Shown: positions 1 to 8,772, numbered from the stretch's first letter. The stretch is DNA of 42,492 bases from Thermococcus sp. (GCF_027052235.1 NZ_JALUFF010000037.1:1-42492), one strand, 5' to 3'. Notes: generated by a model from the sequence alone, not told the origin. Made by a program: numbers and translations.

Positions 1-1662
1 CGGCGCATCTGCCACATGATAGCCCTTGAGCATCTCCGGAACAGCAGGCAGGTTGTTGTAAGTTGGAGCGCGGACCTTCCAGCGGTAGACCTTGTTCTTC
101 TCGCCGGTCATTACGTAGTGAACCACTTCACCGCGGTGGGCCTCGGTGAAGCCTAAGGCCTCCTGGTACTCGGGCAGGTTGCCTATTGGGGTGAAGATGT
201 CCCCATCGGGCATCTGGTCTATCAGCTGCTCCACTATCCAGAGGCTCTCGAAGAGCTCGTCCATCCTGACGAGGACCCTCGCCAAAACGTCGCCCTCCTT
301 GTAGACGGGAACCTTGAAGTCCACCTCGTGGTAGGCCATGGCGGTCTTAACGGCCTGATCCTTCCTCACGTCAATCTTCCTTCCGCTCGCGCGAGCCGTC
401 GGCCCGAGGACTGAGTAGGCCTTTGCCACCTTGTAGGGCAGTATTCCCACCCCCTCAGCGCGCTTGATGAAGGTGTTGGTGTTCAGGGCTATATCGAGGA
501 ACTTCTTCGTTCCCTCGCGGATCTCCTTAACAACCTTTAGGACTTCCTCCTTTCTGTAGTCGAGGAGGTCTCTCCTGACACCGCCGACGATGTTCATACC
601 GTACTGCTTCCTGTTGCCGGTTAAGCGCTCAACGAGCCACATCACCGGCTCGCGGATGCGCCAGGCGTGCATGAAGCCTGTGTCGTAGCCAACCAGATGC
701 GCCGCTATGCCGACCCAGAGAAGGTGGTTGTGAATCCTCTCAAGCTCAAGGAGCAGGGTTCTGATGTACCTGGCCCTGTCGGGTATTTCTACATCCGCAA
801 GCCTCTCAACGGCCATCGCGTAGCTGACCGAGTGCTGGTAGCCGCAGATACCGCATATCCTCTCGGCAAGGAAGAGCACCTGGTTGTAGGTAAGCCTTCC
901 TTCGCCGGTCTTTTCAATGCCGCGGTGGGAGTAGAAGCCGCGGTAGTCGACATCAACGATCTCCTCACCCTTGACGAAGAGCCTGAAGTGGGCCGGCTCC
1001 TCAATACCCATGTGGGCGGGCCCCATTGGGACCAGCGTTGTCCCCTCTGGGGTTTCCCTGTACTCGGGCTTCGGCTCCGTTATCGGTGAGTGCCTGTAGT
1101 CCATGTCCTTCCTGAGCGGGTAAACCCCGTTGGGCCAGTCTTCCGGCAATATAAGCCTCCTCGGGTCGGGATGGCCAACGGGCTTGAAGCCGAGTAAGTC
1201 CTTGACCTCTCTCTCTATCCAGAGTGCAGCCGGAAGCTTTGCCGCGACGCTCGGAAAGCTCGGGTCGTCGGCTGGAGTGTAGACCTTGAGGAAGACCCAG
1301 TAGTTCTCGTCCATCTTGAAGGGCTCAACCTGGACGTTCAGGAAGGGCATGTAAGCGAAGTGGCCGTTGAGGGGTCTCTCGTCCGTTCCAACTGCCGTTG
1401 ACATGTGGGTCTCCTTGAACTCAGGGTGGTTGTGCCACCAGAGTACCGCCTCCGGGAGAACCCCCCTGTCTATCACGAACATGTACTGCCCGTAGGTCAT
1501 CCTCTTGCATTCCCTTATGTGCTCCTTGAAGGCCTCGTAAAAGTCCTTGAGGCCCTTTCTTTCGGCCAGTACTTTTTCCACGTCGGCCTTTGCACAGCGG
1601 CCGTCCTCACAGGCCTTGCATTCAAACTCGAAGTGAGCCTCCAAATCCTTAGTTCCCACCAT
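1..1662 (-). CDS. hycE: Membrane-bound [NiFe] hydrogenase large subunit, fused NuoC/NuoD (HycE-like), partial
   Basis: Catalytic subunit of the formate hydrogenlyase-type hydrogenase, expected to make H2 on the cytoplasmic face of the membrane arm. The window holds residues 1-554; the C-terminus with the second nickel-binding CxxC lies beyond the left edge. Residues 1 to about 185 resemble NuoC (30-kDa subunit) and the rest NuoD (49-kDa), the fusion typical of HycE. The first nickel ligand motif is seen as RICGICG with C270 and C273, so this is a hydrogenase and not a complex I subunit. An N-terminal Cys group (C15, C18, C23) may bind a metal; that is inference. The start ATG follows GGTGGTGAAAG, and the RBS overlaps the stop of the NuoH-like gene. 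Confidence 0.93.
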   Translation of the reverse strand, partial: MVGTKDLEAHFEFECKACEDGRCAKADVEKVLAERKGLKDFYEAFKEHIRECKRMTYGQYMFVIDRGVLPEAVLWWHNHPEFKETHMSTAVGTDERPLNGHFAYMPFLNVQVEPFKMDENYWVFLKVYTPADDPSFPSVAAKLPAALWIEREVKDLLGFKPVGHPDPRRLILPEDWPNGVYPLRKDMDYRHSPITEPKPEYRETPEGTTLVPMGPAHMGIEEPAHFRLFVKGEEIVDVDYRGFYSHRGIEKTGEGRLTYNQVLFLAERICGICGYQHSVSYAMAVERLADVEIPDRARYIRTLLLELERIHNHLLWVGIAAHLVGYDTGFMHAWRIREPVMWLVERLTGNRKQYGMNIVGGVRRDLLDYRKEEVLKVVKEIREGTKKFLDIALNTNTFIKRAEGVGILPYKVAKAYSVLGPTARASGRKIDVRKDQAVKTAMAYHEVDFKVPVYKEGDVLARVLVRMDELFESLWIVEQLIDQMPDGDIFTPIGNLPEYQEALGFTEAHRGEVVHYVMTGEKNKVYRWKVRAPTYNNLPAVPEMLKGYHVADAP

Positions 1663-1665
1663 CTT

Positions 1666-2586
1666 TCACCACCCCATGAACGCCATCGCGAGTATTATAA
1701 TCCCGGCAAAGAACGCCCTCGTGTTCATCTTGACGACATGGTCTATTCTGAGCCTTGCGTTCGTCGCTTCGAGCGCCGCTATGACCGGGTAGAACGACAC
1801 CGTCAGGATGAACTGTAAAGCTAAAGCGAGCGCTGCCCTCTCCGGCGTGCCTATCGGGCCGAGCCACGGGAGCGTCAGCAGGCTGACGAAGAACCACAGC
1901 AGGGTGAAGCGCTTGATGTGTATGGCGTAGTAGAAGACACCGAGGAGCCTTCCGCTGTACTCGGTGAGAGGGCCGCCGATTACCTCCTGCTCGGCCTCGG
2001 CTATGTCGAAGGGCACGAAACCGCTCTCGACGTAGAGAGCGTAGGCGAGCAGGATGTAGGTCAGTATAACCGAGGGCGTCGCGTGGAGCTTCGCTATTAT
2101 GTCGGCTATGTTAAGCGAGCCCGCGTTGTAGGCGAGGACGCCGTAGAGTATGGCTATTAGTGGCTCGACAGTGAGAACTATCTGCATCTCCCTCGCTGAA
2201 CCGAGGTGACTGAAGGCGTTCTGGACGCTCAGTCCTGCGAACATCAGGGCGACGCTGACCATCAGGATGACGTAGAAGAAGACCACTAAGTTGAAGCCGA
2301 AGTCCACTGGGACCACGTTGCCGTAGGGGAGCAGGAGTGCAGCTGATATTGCCGAGGCGAGGGCTATGTAGGGTGCCCACGTGAAGAGGGTGCTCTTGGT
2401 CGACCTGACGGACGGGAGCGCGAAGAGCTTCTGGAGGTCGTACCATGTCTGCATGAGCGGTGGTCCGCGCCTGTACTGGAGGCGGGCCTTCACACGTCTC
2501 GCTATACCGTCCAGGTAAGGGGGCAGGAGCAGCATTATCAAGATGCCGGCGAGGCTGAAACCGAGTTTAACGATGTCGAGCGCCAT
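1666..2586 (-). CDS. hycD: NuoH/HycD-like membrane subunit of formate hydrogenlyase-type hydrogenase
   Basis: A 306-residue polytopic protein that should anchor the hydrogenase peripheral arm to the membrane, as NuoH (ND1) does in complex I and HycD in E. coli formate hydrogenlyase. Family features are the early segment around ARLQYRRGPP (residues 34-43) and the acidic loop near ESGFVPFDIAEAEQE, characteristic of the quinone-site loop of NuoH relatives. The start at 2586 is preferred over in-frame GTG 2595 or ATG 2592 because GGTGAT lies exactly 4 nt upstream, the spacing used by neighbouring genes. The stop overlaps the RBS of the hydrogenase large subunit, so the two are probably translationally coupled. 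Confidence 0.92.
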   Translation of the reverse strand: MALDIVKLGFSLAGILIMLLLPPYLDGIARRVKARLQYRRGPPLMQTWYDLQKLFALPSVRSTKSTLFTWAPYIALASAISAALLLPYGNVVPVDFGFNLVVFFYVILMVSVALMFAGLSVQNAFSHLGSAREMQIVLTVEPLIAILYGVLAYNAGSLNIADIIAKLHATPSVILTYILLAYALYVESGFVPFDIAEAEQEVIGGPLTEYSGRLLGVFYYAIHIKRFTLLWFFVSLLTLPWLGPIGTPERAALALALQFILTVSFYPVIAALEATNARLRIDHVVKMNTRAFFAGIIILAMAFMGW

Positions 2587-2596
2587 TTTCATCACC

Positions 2597-4591
2597 TCAC
2601 AGCGCCATGAGTATTCCTATGACGGCCCCAACGACGATCAGGGCTATCACCACGAAGGTTCCGAGCCTTATCCCTGGGAGCACGTCGCAGGCTATCCTGA
2701 GGAACCTGATGAGCGGTTTGAGTGCTTCTTCGTCGGCGTTGAGAACCCGGCCCCTCCTGAGGTCGTCGAGGGTCTCAATCTTAGTGTATGGGGTGTCGAC
2801 TATCTTGACGAAGTAGCTGGCGATCCACATGTATCCCCTGACTATGTAGTGGATTATTCCCTCGCCGATCATGTAGAACCAGTCGCTGAAGCGGTAGAAG
2901 GAGCCGATCTTCTCCTCGTACTTGATGTAGTAGCCCTCCGAGCTCACCCTGTACTCGTCCTCGTTCAAAGCTGTTGTTCCGCAGTCCCAGGGCGTTACCT
3001 CCTTGCCGTATTCGGGCCTAAAGCTCAGGTAAAGGCCAACCGCTATGACTGCCACGAGGACTATGAAGAGCACCGGGCTGAAGAGCACCGAGCCAAAGCC
3101 TATCCTGTAAACGCCGTCCTTTATTGGAGCGTTGAAGATGTTGAGGATTCCGGTTACCGTTCCCGGGAAGACGCCTATCAAGAGTGTCAGACCTGCTAAA
3201 ATCCACTGGCCCAGGAGCATCGTTCCGGGCACTTCTCTGACTTCCCTGTATCTCTTCATCTCGCCGCCGAACTGGGTTCCGTAGAACTTGACGAATGAAG
3301 CGAGCGTTGCCGCGCTGATGAAGACCGCCAATAGGGCTCCAAAGGCCAGCAGGAAGTCCTCTGACTGGTAGCCGGCAACGTAGATCAGCCACTTGCTTAT
3401 GAAGCCGTTGAAGGGTGGAACTCCCGCTATTGCCAGCGAGCCGAAGAGAGCCGCCAGGGCAGTCCACCTCATCTGCCTTCCGAGACCGCCGAGCTCCTCA
3501 AGCTCCACTGTTCCAGTCCTGTACTCAACCGCTCCAGCCGAGAGGAAGAGGGAGCCCTTGAATATCGCGTGGTTGAGTGCGTGGAAAAGCCCGGCGAAGG
3601 CTCCGAGCGCGCCTACAGCAGCGAGGGCACCTCCCTTCGGTATGAGGGCCATGCCTATGCCTATGCCGAGCCAGATGTAGCCCATCTGACCGATGCTGTG
3701 GTAAGCCAAAAGCCTCTTCGCGTTGGTCTCCTTGAGGGCGTAGAGCGTTCCAACGGTCAGCGTTGTCGCACCGAGGAGGGCTATGGCTATTCCGAAGATG
3801 TAAGTAGTTCCAACGAGACCCCAGACGAGTGCGATCAGGCCGTAGAGTGTAACCTTCTCCATTGCACCGGCCATAATAGCCGAGACGCTGGTCGGTGCAG
3901 CGCGGTAGGTTTCAGCAACCCAGAACTGGAAGGGCACTATTCCCGCTTTTGCCATGAACGCTATCAGGAGAAGTCCGCCGAAGACAATCTTGGTATGAGC
4001 TGGAGCGCTCGCGAGGGCTGTGGCGATGTTGTCGAAGCTGAGCTTTTCAAAGCTCCCGACGAGTGAGTAGGCCGTACCGAGTGCCAAGAAGAGAGGTATC
4101 GTGTCGAGGAAGTGCATAGTGATGTAGTACTTGATGCTCGCCCCAACGTCCCTGGCTTTCTCGCTGAAGAACACCAGTATGAACGAGCTGAGCGTCATAA
4201 GCTCCCAGCTCATCACGAAGTACTCCATGCTGTTTACCGTAACCACTAGCGCCATGCTCGCGAGGAAGGTGTTGTAGGCTATTGCGTACACCCAGCCCTT
4301 GCCGGTTTTCTCGAAGATGTCCATGTAGCTTATCGCGTAGAGCGAGGCTGCCGTTCCAACGATGCCGATTATCAGGAGAAAGACGTTGGATGTAGCGGTG
4401 ATGTGGAGGGGTATTCTGTAGAGATTCAGCCTCTCGGGACCGTTCGTGTAGACGTTGTAGACCTCCCCGAGAAGCGCGAGGGAACCTATGAGTGCCATGA
4501 AGCTCGAAGCTTTTACAGAGGCCTTGTAGTCCTTAATGAAGCCGAGCAGGCCACCGATGATGAACGCTCCGAGGGCGTATTCCATGAACAT
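2597..4591 (-). CDS. NuoL/HyfB-like proton/sodium-antiporter subunit of hydrogenase membrane arm
   Basis: A 664-residue membrane protein of the NuoL/MrpA/HycC family, expected to move ions across the membrane when formate oxidation is coupled to H2 production. Visible motifs include WVAETYRAAPTSVSAIMAG, YHSIGQMGY and NHAIFKGSLFLSAGAV, which carry the conserved Lys and His residues of the antiporter half-channels. It is longer than the roughly 480-residue core and ends in a hydrophilic stretch (about residues 520-640) followed by a last membrane helix, as in HyfB/HycC. ATG 4591 has GGTGAT 5 nt upstream; an in-frame ATG 6 nt further on is spaced less well. The RBS overlaps the upstream gene's TGA. 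Confidence 0.92.
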   Translation of the reverse strand: MFMEYALGAFIIGGLLGFIKDYKASVKASSFMALIGSLALLGEVYNVYTNGPERLNLYRIPLHITATSNVFLLIIGIVGTAASLYAISYMDIFEKTGKGWVYAIAYNTFLASMALVVTVNSMEYFVMSWELMTLSSFILVFFSEKARDVGASIKYYITMHFLDTIPLFLALGTAYSLVGSFEKLSFDNIATALASAPAHTKIVFGGLLLIAFMAKAGIVPFQFWVAETYRAAPTSVSAIMAGAMEKVTLYGLIALVWGLVGTTYIFGIAIALLGATTLTVGTLYALKETNAKRLLAYHSIGQMGYIWLGIGIGMALIPKGGALAAVGALGAFAGLFHALNHAIFKGSLFLSAGAVEYRTGTVELEELGGLGRQMRWTALAALFGSLAIAGVPPFNGFISKWLIYVAGYQSEDFLLAFGALLAVFISAATLASFVKFYGTQFGGEMKRYREVREVPGTMLLGQWILAGLTLLIGVFPGTVTGILNIFNAPIKDGVYRIGFGSVLFSPVLFIVLVAVIAVGLYLSFRPEYGKEVTPWDCGTTALNEDEYRVSSEGYYIKYEEKIGSFYRFSDWFYMIGEGIIHYIVRGYMWIASYFVKIVDTPYTKIETLDDLRRGRVLNADEEALKPLIRFLRIACDVLPGIRLGTFVVIALIVVGAVIGILMAL

Positions 4592-4597
4592 CTCGCA

Positions 4598-6034
4598 TCA
4601 CCTCATAAACCCGATCTTCATGACAACGTTCAGGGTGACCCAGGGCGCTACTATGCCGATGAGAATCAGCGTTATCATCACCGCGCACATCAGCTTGGTC
4701 GAGTGGCCTTCCGCTGCTGGCTCTGGCTCGCCGAAGAACATCCTATTGAACCACAGGAGTACCACAACTAAGAATATGGCAGCATCAAAGAGAACCGTCC
4801 CCGGGAAGAGCCATGAGGCTACGCCCTGGGCGTGTCTGGTGCTCATTATGGTGAAGGCCTTGCTGAAGAACAGTCCTAGTGGTAGAACTCCAGCGAGGCC
4901 GAGGAAGCTCAGGAACCAGCCAATGCTCGCCCACGGGAGACTCTTCCTTATGCCCTTTATCCTGCTGAAGTCCGTTGTTCCGAGGGAATAGGCGAAGGCC
5001 CCAACGCTCAGATACGCCAGCGCCTTGACGAAGGCGTGGTTTACCACTTGGTAAACTGCAATCTGAAGGCCCTCAACGTGGCCGAGGAGCGCGTAAGCCA
5101 GGATTATGTACGCAACGCCCGCTTGAGCTATGGTAGAGTAGGCAATGAGCTTCTTACCGTCGGTCTGGAGCGGGTAGTAGATCATCATCAGAATTATCAG
5201 CGCCACCGTGAGTAGTCCTAGGAGCCAGAAGTCGTCCTTGCCCGGGTTCATGTACTGTATGACCCTGAAGAGCATGAAACTCCCGAGCGGGACTATTGAG
5301 GCAGAGTGTATATACGCTGAAGCCGGAACCGGGCCGGCCGTTGCATCTGGAAGCCAGGAGTAGAAGAACAGCTGGGAGCTCATAGCCAGCGCCGCGAAGA
5401 TAAGCAGGGCAAACGCTGTGTCCTTGGTTGACTGTGCTACTGAGCCCATCTTTGCCAGCTCCTGAGAGTTCCCCAGAACTGCACTGGCTCCGAGAATCAG
5501 GAATACCGCCAAGTTCAGCACGAGGAAGCCCTTGATGGCTGGCCCTTTGGCGTTTCCGTAGAAGTCAACGAGGTAGAGCAGGGCTATCGCCATCAGTTCG
5601 AGGGCAACCAGGAACTGGATGAGGTTCGTTGAGTATATGAAGACCATTGAGGAACCAGTCAGCAGGCCGAAGAGGGCGTAGAACCTACCCTTGCCGCTCT
5701 CAAGTGGAAACGACCTGTTGGTTGAGCTCATGTAGTCCGCGGTGTAGAGGACTATCAGGAAGCTGACGAGAATGGACGTGAAGCCCATGATGACGGAGGC
5801 GATATCGATGCTCAGGCCGAAGACCTCACCGAGGTTGCCCCCGCTGGTGTAGGCGTAGTGATAGACCTTCCCTGCCCCTCCCTGGAAGAAGTCGTAGGTT
5901 CCGTAGGCGTTTATGAGGAGGGCGATGCCGATTATCGTCGAGGCCACTGCATCGGCGGCTCTGCCCTCAAGTTTGAAGATGAGCAGCAGCAGGAACGGGA
6001 GCAAGGACGATGCAAGGAAGATTTCTCCGTTCAC
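4598..6034 (-). CDS. NuoN/MrpD-like antiporter subunit of hydrogenase membrane arm
   Basis: A 478-residue membrane protein of the proton-conducting antiporter superfamily and the second ion-pumping subunit of the cluster. Motifs: a conserved Glu in VALELMAIALLYLVDF, the loop WLPDATAGPVPASAYIH, the segment YSTIAQAGV and NHAFVKALAYLSVGAF with its conserved Lys. The start is GTG at 6034 with GGTGAT 5 nt upstream; no in-frame ATG is better placed. The 53-bp gap to the ferredoxin subunit is the largest inside this operon and carries a T-rich stretch, a TATA-like sequence and a SurR-consensus site. The membrane arm may therefore have its own promoter. Confidence 0.92.
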   Translation of the reverse strand: MNGEIFLASSLLPFLLLLIFKLEGRAADAVASTIIGIALLINAYGTYDFFQGGAGKVYHYAYTSGGNLGEVFGLSIDIASVIMGFTSILVSFLIVLYTADYMSSTNRSFPLESGKGRFYALFGLLTGSSMVFIYSTNLIQFLVALELMAIALLYLVDFYGNAKGPAIKGFLVLNLAVFLILGASAVLGNSQELAKMGSVAQSTKDTAFALLIFAALAMSSQLFFYSWLPDATAGPVPASAYIHSASIVPLGSFMLFRVIQYMNPGKDDFWLLGLLTVALIILMMIYYPLQTDGKKLIAYSTIAQAGVAYIILAYALLGHVEGLQIAVYQVVNHAFVKALAYLSVGAFAYSLGTTDFSRIKGIRKSLPWASIGWFLSFLGLAGVLPLGLFFSKAFTIMSTRHAQGVASWLFPGTVLFDAAIFLVVVLLWFNRMFFGEPEPAAEGHSTKLMCAVMITLILIGIVAPWVTLNVVMKIGFMR

Positions 6035-6050
6035 CTTTCATCACCCGTTG

Positions 6051-6067
6051 GTTTTTAACCCTTGGTT
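6051..6067 (+). promoter_or_regulatory. SurR-consensus site before the membrane-arm genes
   Basis: The sequence reads GTT-TTT-AAC-CCTTG-GTT, an exact match to the extended SurR consensus GTTn3AACn5GTT known from Pyrococcus furiosus. It lies in the gap between the ferredoxin subunit and the antiporter-like gene, about 17-33 bp before the GTG start. Its centre overlaps a minus-strand TATA-like sequence (GGTTAAAAACC). Binding is inferred from sequence only. Confidence 0.6.
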
Positions 6068-6087
6068 TCCTTCGCAAAAAATAAGAG

Positions 6088-6588
6088 TCAAAGGACGATG
6101 AGGGCCCTCTCGCCCTCACCCTTCTCTGCCGAGCTCTTGAGGTTCGCTACTATCTTGCCCTCCCTGTCCCAGAGGACGTCGTTTATCTCCCCAAACTTCA
6201 GGGCCTCAGTTGGACAGGCTGAGACACATGCAGGAAGAAGGCCTTCCGCCCTTCTGTCGGCACAGAGGTCGCACTTGTCCATGATCTTGTTCTCCTCGTC
6301 CAGCTTGGGAACGCCAAAGGGACAGGCAACGGCACACATGAGACAGCCGATACACTTGAGCGGGTCGAAGGCAACCGCTCCGTCTTCATCCCTGAAGAGC
6401 GCTCCAGTTGGACAGACGTTCAGGCAGGGAGCCTTTTCACAGTGCCTGCAGTTGAAGGGAACCGTAAAGAGGTCGGGGAACTCGAAGACCTTGATGCGCG
6501 CTTCACCGTGCGTCATTTCACAGGCCACTTCACAGGCTTTACACCCTATACAGCGCTTATAGTCAAGGAAAATCTTCTTGTGGGCCAT
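6088..6588 (-). CDS. fdhB: Ferredoxin-type [4Fe-4S] electron-transfer subunit (HycB/FdhB-like)
   Basis: A 166-residue iron-sulfur protein that should carry electrons from the molybdopterin subunit towards the hydrogenase. Four Cys groups are visible: CIGCKACEVAC near the start, CRHCEKAPCLNVCPTGAL, CIGCLMCAVACPFG, and CDLC followed by CVSACPTEAL. That is the four-cluster DMSO-reductase beta-subunit/HycB arrangement. The start at 6588 (MAHKK) has GGTGG about 5 nt upstream; the in-frame GTG at 6597 would sit on the RBS itself. The gene follows fdhA by 10 bp. No signal peptide is seen, so the protein is cytoplasmic. Confidence 0.92.
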   Translation of the reverse strand: MAHKKIFLDYKRCIGCKACEVACEMTHGEARIKVFEFPDLFTVPFNCRHCEKAPCLNVCPTGALFRDEDGAVAFDPLKCIGCLMCAVACPFGVPKLDEENKIMDKCDLCADRRAEGLLPACVSACPTEALKFGEINDVLWDREGKIVANLKSSAEKGEGERALIVL

Positions 6589-6598
6589 CTCAACCACC

Positions 6599-8659
6599 TC
6601 ACTCCTCCACCTTCTCGACCTTGGCAGCTACGGCCTTCAGCTCGGCCATCTTGGTCTTCTCGTGTATCTCGTCCAAGGTCAGGAAGTTGGCCTGCCAGTG
6701 CCACGGCATCGCTATGACCCCTTCCCTGATGTGCTCGGTAACCTCCGCCCTGACGAGGACGCTTCCGCGCCTCGTCGAGACCTTCACGAGGTCGCCAGTC
6801 TTTATTCCAAGTTTCTTGGCGTCCTTTGGGTTTATCATGACGTACTCCTCGGGCCAGCGCTTCTTCAGGCTCGGGCTCTCAAAGGACATGCTCCCGGTGT
6901 GCCAGTGGCCGACGAGCCTGAAGTTGGTGAGCCAGAACGGGTACTCCTCGTCGGGCATCTCCGGTGGCTCGCGCCAGCTGACGGGCTGGAGGTGGGCCTT
7001 TCCGTCGGACGTCTTGAAGGCGGTCTTGAAGAGAACCTTCGTTCCCTCTCCGGGCTCACTGCACGGGAAGAAGCAGCCCTCTGGGTGCTCGGCAAGGTAT
7101 TCGGGCGTTGCCCCCTTGAAGACGGGTATGACCTTGTTGATCTCCCGGAGTATCTCGTCCGGATGGCTGTACTTGAAGTACTCACCGAGGCCCAGCTCTT
7201 TAGCGAGCTCCACAATGATGAGCCAGTCGGGCTTCGCCTCACCCGGTGCCTCAGCGGCTTTGTAGGTTCTCTGGACTCTTCTTTCAGCGCTTATTGCCGT
7301 TCCCGTCTTCTCGAACCATGCAGCGGCTGGAAGAACGATATCGGCGTACATGGCCGTCTCGGTGAGGAATATGTCCTGCACGACGAGGAAGTCGAGCTTC
7401 TTGAGTTGCTCGCGAACCCATCCGCTGTTGGGCATTGACTTGGCTATGTTCCCACCGACGATGTACATCATACGTATCTTGTTGCCTATCTCCCTGACCA
7501 TCGTTGTCAGGTCGAGGCCGACCCAGTCCGGTATCGGGAAGCCCCAGAGTCTCTCTAGTTCAGCCCTCGCTGCCTCGTCAGTGACAAGCTTTCCGGTCGG
7601 GAGCTTGTTCGGGGCTATACCGCTCATCGCAGCACAGAAACCGCACTGCGCTCCGGGGAAGACACCGCTCCAGACACCTTCCCTGCCGATGTTGCCTGTT
7701 ATCGCTATGAGGTTCGCTATGGCAATGGCCGTGTTCAGACCGTTCACATGCTGGTTCATACCCTCGTTGACGAGGAAGGCGGTCCTCTTTGTTGCGATAA
7801 GTCTAGCGGCCTTCCTTATGTCCTCGGCTGGAACACCGCTTATCTTCTCGGCCCACTCCGGCGTGTAGTCCTTAACCGACTCCTTAAGCCCTTCAAAGCC
7901 AACGGTCCTCCCCCTGACGAAGTCCTTGTCATAGAGCTCCTCACTTATAACCACGTTGAGCATGGCGAGCGCTATCGCCAGGTCGGTTCCCGGATAGGGC
8001 TTGAGGTGGAGCGAGGCGTACTTGTGGCCCCTCGTTGAGCGCGGGTCTATAACGATGAGCGGGGCGTTGTTGTCGAGGATGGCCTTCTCGATGTACTGCC
8101 CGAAGAGAACCGGGGCCGTCTCGGCCGGGTTGTGTCCCCAGAACACCACGAGCTCGGCCTTGGCTATGTCCTCGAAGGGGTTTGTGGCTGCTGCGCTTCC
8201 GAACACCACGGTTCTGGCGGGACTGTTTGAGTACTGGCAGTACCTTCCGGGGAAGTCGAGGTGGTTGGTCCCTATGGCCTTGGAGAGCTTGTGGACGAGG
8301 TAGTTCTCCTCAAGGGTTATCTTCTCGCTTCCGAGGAAGGCTATCGCCTCCGGGCCGTAAGTTTCCTTGATCTCCTTAATCTTGCTGGCGATTATCCTGT
8401 AGGCCTCTTCCCAGCTTATCTCCTCGAACTTCCCCTCACCCTTTTCTCCAACGCGCCTGAGGGGCTTCTTAAGCCTCTGGGGACTGTTGATGAACTGGTA
8501 GGAGGCAACCCCCTTGGGACAGAGCTTGCCCCTGTTGGCTATCGTCGGGTGGTCGTAGTCAAACTCTATCCGCCTGATGTAGCCGTTGGCGCTGACCGCG
8601 TAGAAGCGACAGCCCACGGAACACCACGGGCATACAACAGGCACTAACTTCTCTGCCAT
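6599..8659 (-). CDS. fdhA: Formate dehydrogenase-type molybdopterin oxidoreductase, catalytic subunit
   Basis: A 686-residue member of the DMSO reductase/formate dehydrogenase H superfamily, probably oxidising formate with a tungsten- or molybdenum-bis-pterin cofactor. The N-terminal [4Fe-4S] ligands are C10, C13, C17 and C47. The likely metal-ligand residue is C141 in GRYCQYSNSP, at almost the same position as Sec140 of E. coli FdhF, but the following residue is Gln142 instead of the His usual in formate dehydrogenases. The C-terminal region carries the MopB-binding fold (for example KTGDLVKVSTRRGSV). There is no Tat signal. The start at 8659 is 4 nt after GGTGAT; GTG 8668 and ATG 8665 are less well placed. 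A relative with a different substrate is possible because of Gln142. Confidence 0.88.
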   Translation of the reverse strand: MAEKLVPVVCPWCSVGCRFYAVSANGYIRRIEFDYDHPTIANRGKLCPKGVASYQFINSPQRLKKPLRRVGEKGEGKFEEISWEEAYRIIASKIKEIKETYGPEAIAFLGSEKITLEENYLVHKLSKAIGTNHLDFPGRYCQYSNSPARTVVFGSAAATNPFEDIAKAELVVFWGHNPAETAPVLFGQYIEKAILDNNAPLIVIDPRSTRGHKYASLHLKPYPGTDLAIALAMLNVVISEELYDKDFVRGRTVGFEGLKESVKDYTPEWAEKISGVPAEDIRKAARLIATKRTAFLVNEGMNQHVNGLNTAIAIANLIAITGNIGREGVWSGVFPGAQCGFCAAMSGIAPNKLPTGKLVTDEAARAELERLWGFPIPDWVGLDLTTMVREIGNKIRMMYIVGGNIAKSMPNSGWVREQLKKLDFLVVQDIFLTETAMYADIVLPAAAWFEKTGTAISAERRVQRTYKAAEAPGEAKPDWLIIVELAKELGLGEYFKYSHPDEILREINKVIPVFKGATPEYLAEHPEGCFFPCSEPGEGTKVLFKTAFKTSDGKAHLQPVSWREPPEMPDEEYPFWLTNFRLVGHWHTGSMSFESPSLKKRWPEEYVMINPKDAKKLGIKTGDLVKVSTRRGSVLVRAEVTEHIREGVIAMPWHWQANFLTLDEIHEKTKMAELKAVAAKVEKVEE

Positions 8660-8674
8660 GGGCATCACCCTTGT

Positions 8675-8692
8675 AATGACTGACTAGTCATT
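8675..8692. promoter_or_regulatory. Palindromic operator in the fdhA promoter (site 1)
   Basis: AATGACT-GACT-AGTCATT has perfect 7-bp inverted arms around a 4-bp spacer. It lies just where transcription from the TATA box at 8711-8719 should begin, a classic repressor position. The same 14-bp core occurs before the DUF302 gene, and a weaker version before the tetR gene. It is inferred to be the binding site of the adjacent TetR-family protein. Confidence 0.75.
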
Positions 8693-8710
8693 AAAATTGG
8701 TGAACAACAC

Positions 8711-8719
8711 TTTATATAG
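8711..8719 (-). promoter_or_regulatory. TATA box of the fdhA operon
   Basis: On the minus strand this reads CTATATAAA, preceded by an A-rich BRE-like run. It lies about 55 bp before the chosen fdhA start codon. The predicted transcription start falls at about 8690, inside the palindromic operator. Confidence 0.65.
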
Positions 8720-8725
8720 TTTTTT

Positions 8726-8772
8726 TGAACAATGAAGTTCATACAGTTAAACAAACTGAGGAATGTTAAACA
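8726..8772. repeat. Inverted and direct repeats upstream of the fdhA TATA box
   Basis: Two perfect short inverted repeats lie upstream of the BRE/TATA of fdhA: TGAAC-n6-GTTCA (8726-8741) and CAGTT-AAACA-AACTG (8744-8758). The word GTTAAACA occurs at 8746-8753 and again at 8765-8772. The position suits an activator. None of these matches GTTn3AAC, so a SurR site is not claimed here. Confidence 0.4.

Noticed and set aside
2543-3199. 218-residue plus-strand open frame opposite the antiporter-like genes
   Set aside because: Antisense shadow with no RBS or family pattern.
6578-7438. 286-residue plus-strand open frame opposite fdhA
   Set aside because: Antisense to a well-supported molybdopterin enzyme; no motif, no RBS.
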